From: Paracoccus alkanivorans
Lineage (GTDB): Bacteria; Pseudomonadota; Alphaproteobacteria; Rhodobacterales; Rhodobacteraceae
DNA: 64,000 nt
Direction of reading: 5' to 3'
NCBI RefSeq assembly: GCF_003697785.1
Contig: NZ_QOKZ01000011.1
Coordinates: 60,242-124,241, forward strand
In this document: one piece after another, positions 61,233 through 64,000 of the stretch
Layout of the letters: each line of letters begins with the position of its first letter
Position numbering within the stretch: position 1 is the first letter of the stretch
Made by a program: the position numbers and the translations under genes
The notes under the pieces: generated by a model
Databases searched by the model: none
The model's input: the letters and a program-made list of their open reading frames with translations, nothing else
What the model was told of the DNA's origin: nothing

Positions 61233-61842
61233 TGATCTCGCCCCGGTAATAGGCCAGCACCAGCAGGCCGGTGATTGCAACCAACGCGGCCTTCAGGACG
61301 AATCGGAATGTCAGTTCGCCGGAAAGCGCGGCATAGACGGTCGCCGAAAGGTCCCCCAGCAGGGTCAGCACGGCCAAAAGCAATGTGATCGAGGCGAACC
61401 AGCGGCGCACGAGCGACCGTTTCTGACCGGGATCCTCGCGCGTATGACGATAGATGCGGCGGTCCAGTGCCAGAAACAGCGGAAGGAAGGGCACGAGGAT
61501 GGCGATCGACCACCGCAAGGAGCTTGTCCCGGGATACCGGTCAGCCACGTCATCAACCAGAAAATCGATGATGCCGAAACCCAGCTGATTGATGTGCCAG
61601 CACAGGACAGCCAGTGAAATGAACAGCAACCCGTAAAGGATCGCGTCCCGCGCCGAGACATATGGCCTGGGCCGTGGAACCGGCGGCATGCCCGCATTGG
61701 GATCGGCCCAGCCCTCGAGGGCCTCCTCGATTTCACTGTCCGACCATCCCGCATCGGCCAGGACCCCGGCAATGGCCGCGCGCTCCTGCCCGGCGGCGAT
61801 CGCTTCCCTGACGAAGCTTTCCAACAGATCGCTGGATCCCAA
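61225..61842 (-). CDS. DUF5671-domain membrane protein
   Basis: A 205-residue protein. Residues 1-48 form a helical segment (LESFVREAIAAGQERAAIAGVLADAGWSDSEIEEALEGW) resembling a UBA-like or SHOCT-like adaptor. Four membrane helices with the arrangement of DUF5671 follow (AILYGLLFISLAVLCWHINQLGFGIID; SIAILVPFLPLFLAL; SITLLLAVLTLLGDLSATVYAAL; ALVAITGLLVLAYY). Function unknown. It is co-translated with the small cysteine-rich protein downstream. Confidence 0.75.
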   Translation of the reverse strand: MGSSDLLESFVREAIAAGQERAAIAGVLADAGWSDSEIEEALEGWADPNAGMPPVPRPRPYVSARDAILYGLLFISLAVLCWHINQLGFGIIDFLVDDVADRYPGTSSLRWSIAILVPFLPLFLALDRRIYRHTREDPGQKRSLVRRWFASITLLLAVLTLLGDLSATVYAALSGELTFRFVLKAALVAITGLLVLAYYRGEIND

Positions 61843-62061
61843 GACAGCCTCCTGGCCTGTTTCGTCACAGGGTTGCCATTTCCGGATCGCAGGTCAATCC
61901 GTCATCGGGGCCTCGGATTGCCGCGGATGATCAGCGGCAGGTTGCCATCTGACGCATCCGAAAGGAGCGTTCAGCCTTCCTGCCGCGAGCGCTTTTCCTT
62001 CCACGCGTCAAAAACCGTCACGAAAAGGCGGCTTGCACGATCGGTCAACCCGCCGCTCCCG

Positions 62062-62484
62062 TCATGACAATATCGACCGCCGCAATTTCGCCCGATTGAA
62101 ACCCCGCCGTCTTTTCGGCGCCGTTCTTGGTCCCACTGCGCCAATGGCGCTCCAGAAAATCGCCACCCTGGCAATACGCGTATCGCTCCAGGTATTGCAT
62201 TCGATGGTAAAGCCGGTCTCCGAGACGTTTTTCGCCTCCAGCCAGACGCGGAGATTCTGGTCATGCGCACTGTCGATACCTGTCAGGCCGAGCGTAACGG
62301 TCGGCGGAGACCGGAACGGTCTTTGAAACGTGATATCTGCGGATACCTTGCGCTCCCCGCTTTCCGACCACATGGGCAGGCCCCGATCGACATGATTAAA
62401 CAATTCGCCGATCGCCGTGAGAACCTGCAGATCGCCCACGATCATCTGTTCCTGGCTTCGCTGAATTTCGGCAAGATCATTCAT
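62062..62484 (-). CDS. H-type lectin domain protein
   Basis: A 140-residue protein. Residues about 52-115 match the H-type lectin domain: ITFQRPFRSPPTVTLGLTGIDSAHDQNLRVWLEAKNVSETGFTIECNTWSDTRIARVAIFWSAIG. This fold binds N-acetylgalactosamine in animal agglutinins. A helical N-terminus (about 1-35) and a strongly basic tail (KRRRGFNRAKLRRS) flank it. No signal peptide is seen from the ATG of MNDLAEIQ; the frame is open upstream but without support. It stands alone. Bacterial copies often occur near phage or secreted-structure genes, but none is seen here. Confidence 0.75.
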   Translation of the reverse strand: MNDLAEIQRSQEQMIVGDLQVLTAIGELFNHVDRGLPMWSESGERKVSADITFQRPFRSPPTVTLGLTGIDSAHDQNLRVWLEAKNVSETGFTIECNTWSDTRIARVAIFWSAIGAVGPRTAPKRRRGFNRAKLRRSILS

Positions 62485-62751
62485 GGTTCCCGTTTCCACA
62501 TTCTGGCTGCTGAAAGAATCCTCCCCGGCGATAATGTGAGGCAATCGGCAGGGGAATTGAAAGGCTGAACCGGGCAAGTTCCCGGACGCCAGCAACAACA
62601 GGCAGGGTATCGCCGAGATCGGTGACAGGCATGTGACGGGCAAAAGAAGACGGTGATCAACCCGTCCCGCCAGAAAAGGTGCCCATATCGGCTGCCACTC
62701 CGTTGCGACAGGTCCGCTGCCCTCTGATGACCCGGCTTCGGCGGGACGGGT

Positions 62752-63123
62752 TCAGTCGCCGCTCTCGCCGATACGCGGCTCCCAGAGTTCGACGGGATTG
62801 CCCTCCGGATCGTGGATCCGCGCGAATCGGCCCGCCTCGGAATCCCATTCGGCTCGTGTCTCGACAGGAATGCCGCCGGCTTTCAACGCCGCGATCATGC
62901 TGTCGAGGTCGTCAACTCGGAAATTGATCAGCCATTGCTGCCCGGGCCGACCGAAATATTCCGTGTCTTCCGAAAAGGGGCCAAGGATCGTCGGCCCGGC
63001 CTCTTGCTGCCAGACTGCCTTGCCGAGATCGCTGATACCGAGATGCCGCTCGTACCATGCCGCGATGGCTTTCGGATCCTTCGCCTTGAAAAACACCCCG
63101 CCAATGCCAAGCACCCTGGCCAT
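62752..63123 (-). CDS. VOC (glyoxalase-fold) family protein
   Basis: A 123-residue vicinal-oxygen-chelate protein: GIGGVFFKAKDPKAIAAWYERHLGI near the start and FARIHDPEGNPVELWEP near the end, with the metal-ligand Glu in VELWEP. The ATG following GGGGAGGTGGAA is preferred; a GTG six bases earlier is in frame. It lies 39 bases after the DUF1772 gene on the same strand and is probably co-transcribed. Unrelated in detail to the other VOC protein of the window. Confidence 0.85.
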   Translation of the reverse strand: MARVLGIGGVFFKAKDPKAIAAWYERHLGISDLGKAVWQQEAGPTILGPFSEDTEYFGRPGQQWLINFRVDDLDSMIAALKAGGIPVETRAEWDSEAGRFARIHDPEGNPVELWEPRIGESGD

Positions 63124-63162
63124 TTCCACCTCCCCTGTTGCATCGCCCGCGTCCCGAGCGGG

Positions 63163-63642
63163 TCAGAGCCTCGCCAGTGCGGTCGCGGCGAAGGCAAGCG
63201 CGAGGCCCGAAGCCCCTGCGCGGATCTGGTTCCAGAACTGCCAGCGAACGGAATAATCTTGCCAGATCGCGCGCGCCGCCTCGATATCCGTCGGGATCGC
63301 GACGGCAGCCAAAGCTTCGTTCATCGGCACGTTCACGGCAAGGGTCAGGGCGAGACCAAAGACCAGATAGATCACCGCGGCCGCACCAAAGAGGCTCGCC
63401 GCGCCCCAGCTGTTGCGAAGCCCGGCGGCGATTGCAGTGATGCCCAGAACTGCGGGGGTCAGGAAAAACGCCGGAAAGAAGACCGCGTTGCGGACCGAGG
63501 CGTTCATCGCCTGCATGGCCGCAATCGCGACCCGCGGATCGGCGGCATCCAGCCCCCACATCGTCGAACATACCCAGGCATAGAAGAAACCGAAGATCGC
63601 CCCGCAGAAGAGGATCGAAGTAACGGAGAGTGTCTTAACCAT
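63163..63642 (-). CDS. DUF1772 (anthrone-oxygenase-like) membrane protein
   Basis: A 159-residue protein with four hydrophobic helices: FCGAIFGFFYAWVCSTMWGL, FFPAFFLTPAVLGITAIAAGL, LFGAAAVIYLVFGLALTLAVNVPMNEAL and a C-terminal segment. VNVPMNEAL and IWQDYSVRWQFWNQIRAG are marks of the DUF1772 family, related to anthrone oxygenase. It is the first gene of a pair with the VOC protein. Function unknown. Confidence 0.85.
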   Translation of the reverse strand: MVKTLSVTSILFCGAIFGFFYAWVCSTMWGLDAADPRVAIAAMQAMNASVRNAVFFPAFFLTPAVLGITAIAAGLRNSWGAASLFGAAAVIYLVFGLALTLAVNVPMNEALAAVAIPTDIEAARAIWQDYSVRWQFWNQIRAGASGLALAFAATALARL

Positions 63643-64000
63643 CGCGACGGCTCCGGATTGTCCGAACTGGTTCTGCGCCCGCAGGCAGGCACCATCCTAT
63701 ACCCGATTCCTGTCGGTGATTTGACATGAACCCGTATCGCGGCATGGCTGCTGCAGCGGGTTATTTGACCTGGGATCATCACCCGGCCGGGCGGATCGCG
63801 GATGCTGACGATCGATCCTGCAGGAGACCTGCCCCAACCGTTTCGGCAGACCGCCGAAAAACACTGTGACGGGTAGCGATGATACAATCGCGCCCTGCGT
63901 CTTCACCTTGCGGTGACTGCCATAGGGTCATCAGCGCCAATTTGCCGAGCGGAATCGGCAAAGACATGCCTGTTCCGGCCTTTATCCGCCGATCTTCGGA
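63643..64000. other. right edge of the window, no supported gene
   Basis: About 360 bases. Short open frames on the minus strand (for example one starting near 63967) show no family character. It should contain the promoter of the DUF1772 gene. Confidence 0.35.

Noticed and set aside
1..64000. CRISPR arrays, rRNA, intact tRNA genes, complete insertion sequences, phage or known defence systems
   Set aside because: None found: no regularly spaced direct repeats, no rRNA or full tRNA signatures, no intact transposase or integrase and no defence-gene motifs.

Overview
The window reads as a G+C-rich (estimated by eye) alphaproteobacterium, most like a Rhodobacterales (Paracoccus-like) or Hyphomicrobiales genome. 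Pointers are three complete TRAP transporters, heterotetrameric sarcosine oxidase, a rhizobial-type alpha-galactoside ABC operon with a MelR-like activator, xylose ABC genes with a ROK regulator, many LysR-controlled pairs, and a palindromic repeat of a type I recall from Hyphomicrobiales. There is no rRNA, complete tRNA, ribosomal, replication or other housekeeping gene. The segment is therefore catabolic accessory DNA, plausibly a chromid, megaplasmid or variable chromosomal region.

Layout. (1) 1-12.4 kb: the first codons of a LacI regulator at the left edge, then a seven-gene leftward galactoside operon (periplasmic binding protein, two permeases, a double ATPase, MelA, a second GH4 enzyme and a GH2 beta-glycosidase), opposed by a divergent MelR-like AraC regulator. 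(2) 12.5-31 kb: a mosaic of small operons and remnants. It holds a DUF4185 (GH183-like) protein, several Tat- or Sec-exported enzymes (cyclase, cyclophilin-like protein, Cys-nucleophile alpha/beta hydrolase, an unusual exported SDR, an MBL-fold hydrolase), an MFS gene that runs in frame into the hydrolase at a 19-bp perfect inverted repeat, a DUF898/M48 protease pair, YtoQ, an aldo-keto reductase, decayed SDR and IclR genes, a palindromic repeat and a strong terminator. (3) 31.5-42.6 kb: a methylglycine module with a dimethylglycine-dehydrogenase-like enzyme, a TetR regulator, soxBDAG and a convergent TRAP transporter. The two ends carry near-identical 19-bp palindromes. (4) 42.9-47.8 kb: a TRAP transporter with a galactonate-dehydratase-like enolase-superfamily enzyme and a divergent FadR-type GntR regulator. 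(5) 48-50 kb: a tautomerase and an SDR with a divergent LysR. (6) 50.1-56 kb: a class II HMG-CoA reductase co-directional with a third TRAP transporter and divergent from a MocR regulator, suggesting mevalonate uptake and catabolism. (7) 56-60.7 kb: xylFHG with a divergent ROK repressor. (8) 60.8-64 kb: small membrane proteins, an H-type lectin, a VOC protein and a DUF1772 protein.

The shared logic is solute capture, import and first-step catabolism under a dedicated local regulator, repeated for galactosides, methylglycines, a probable sugar acid, probable mevalonate and xylose. Substrates of the TRAP systems are inferred from neighbours and not shown by the sequence. Genome assignment, operators and substrate calls come from reading motifs by eye without database searches.
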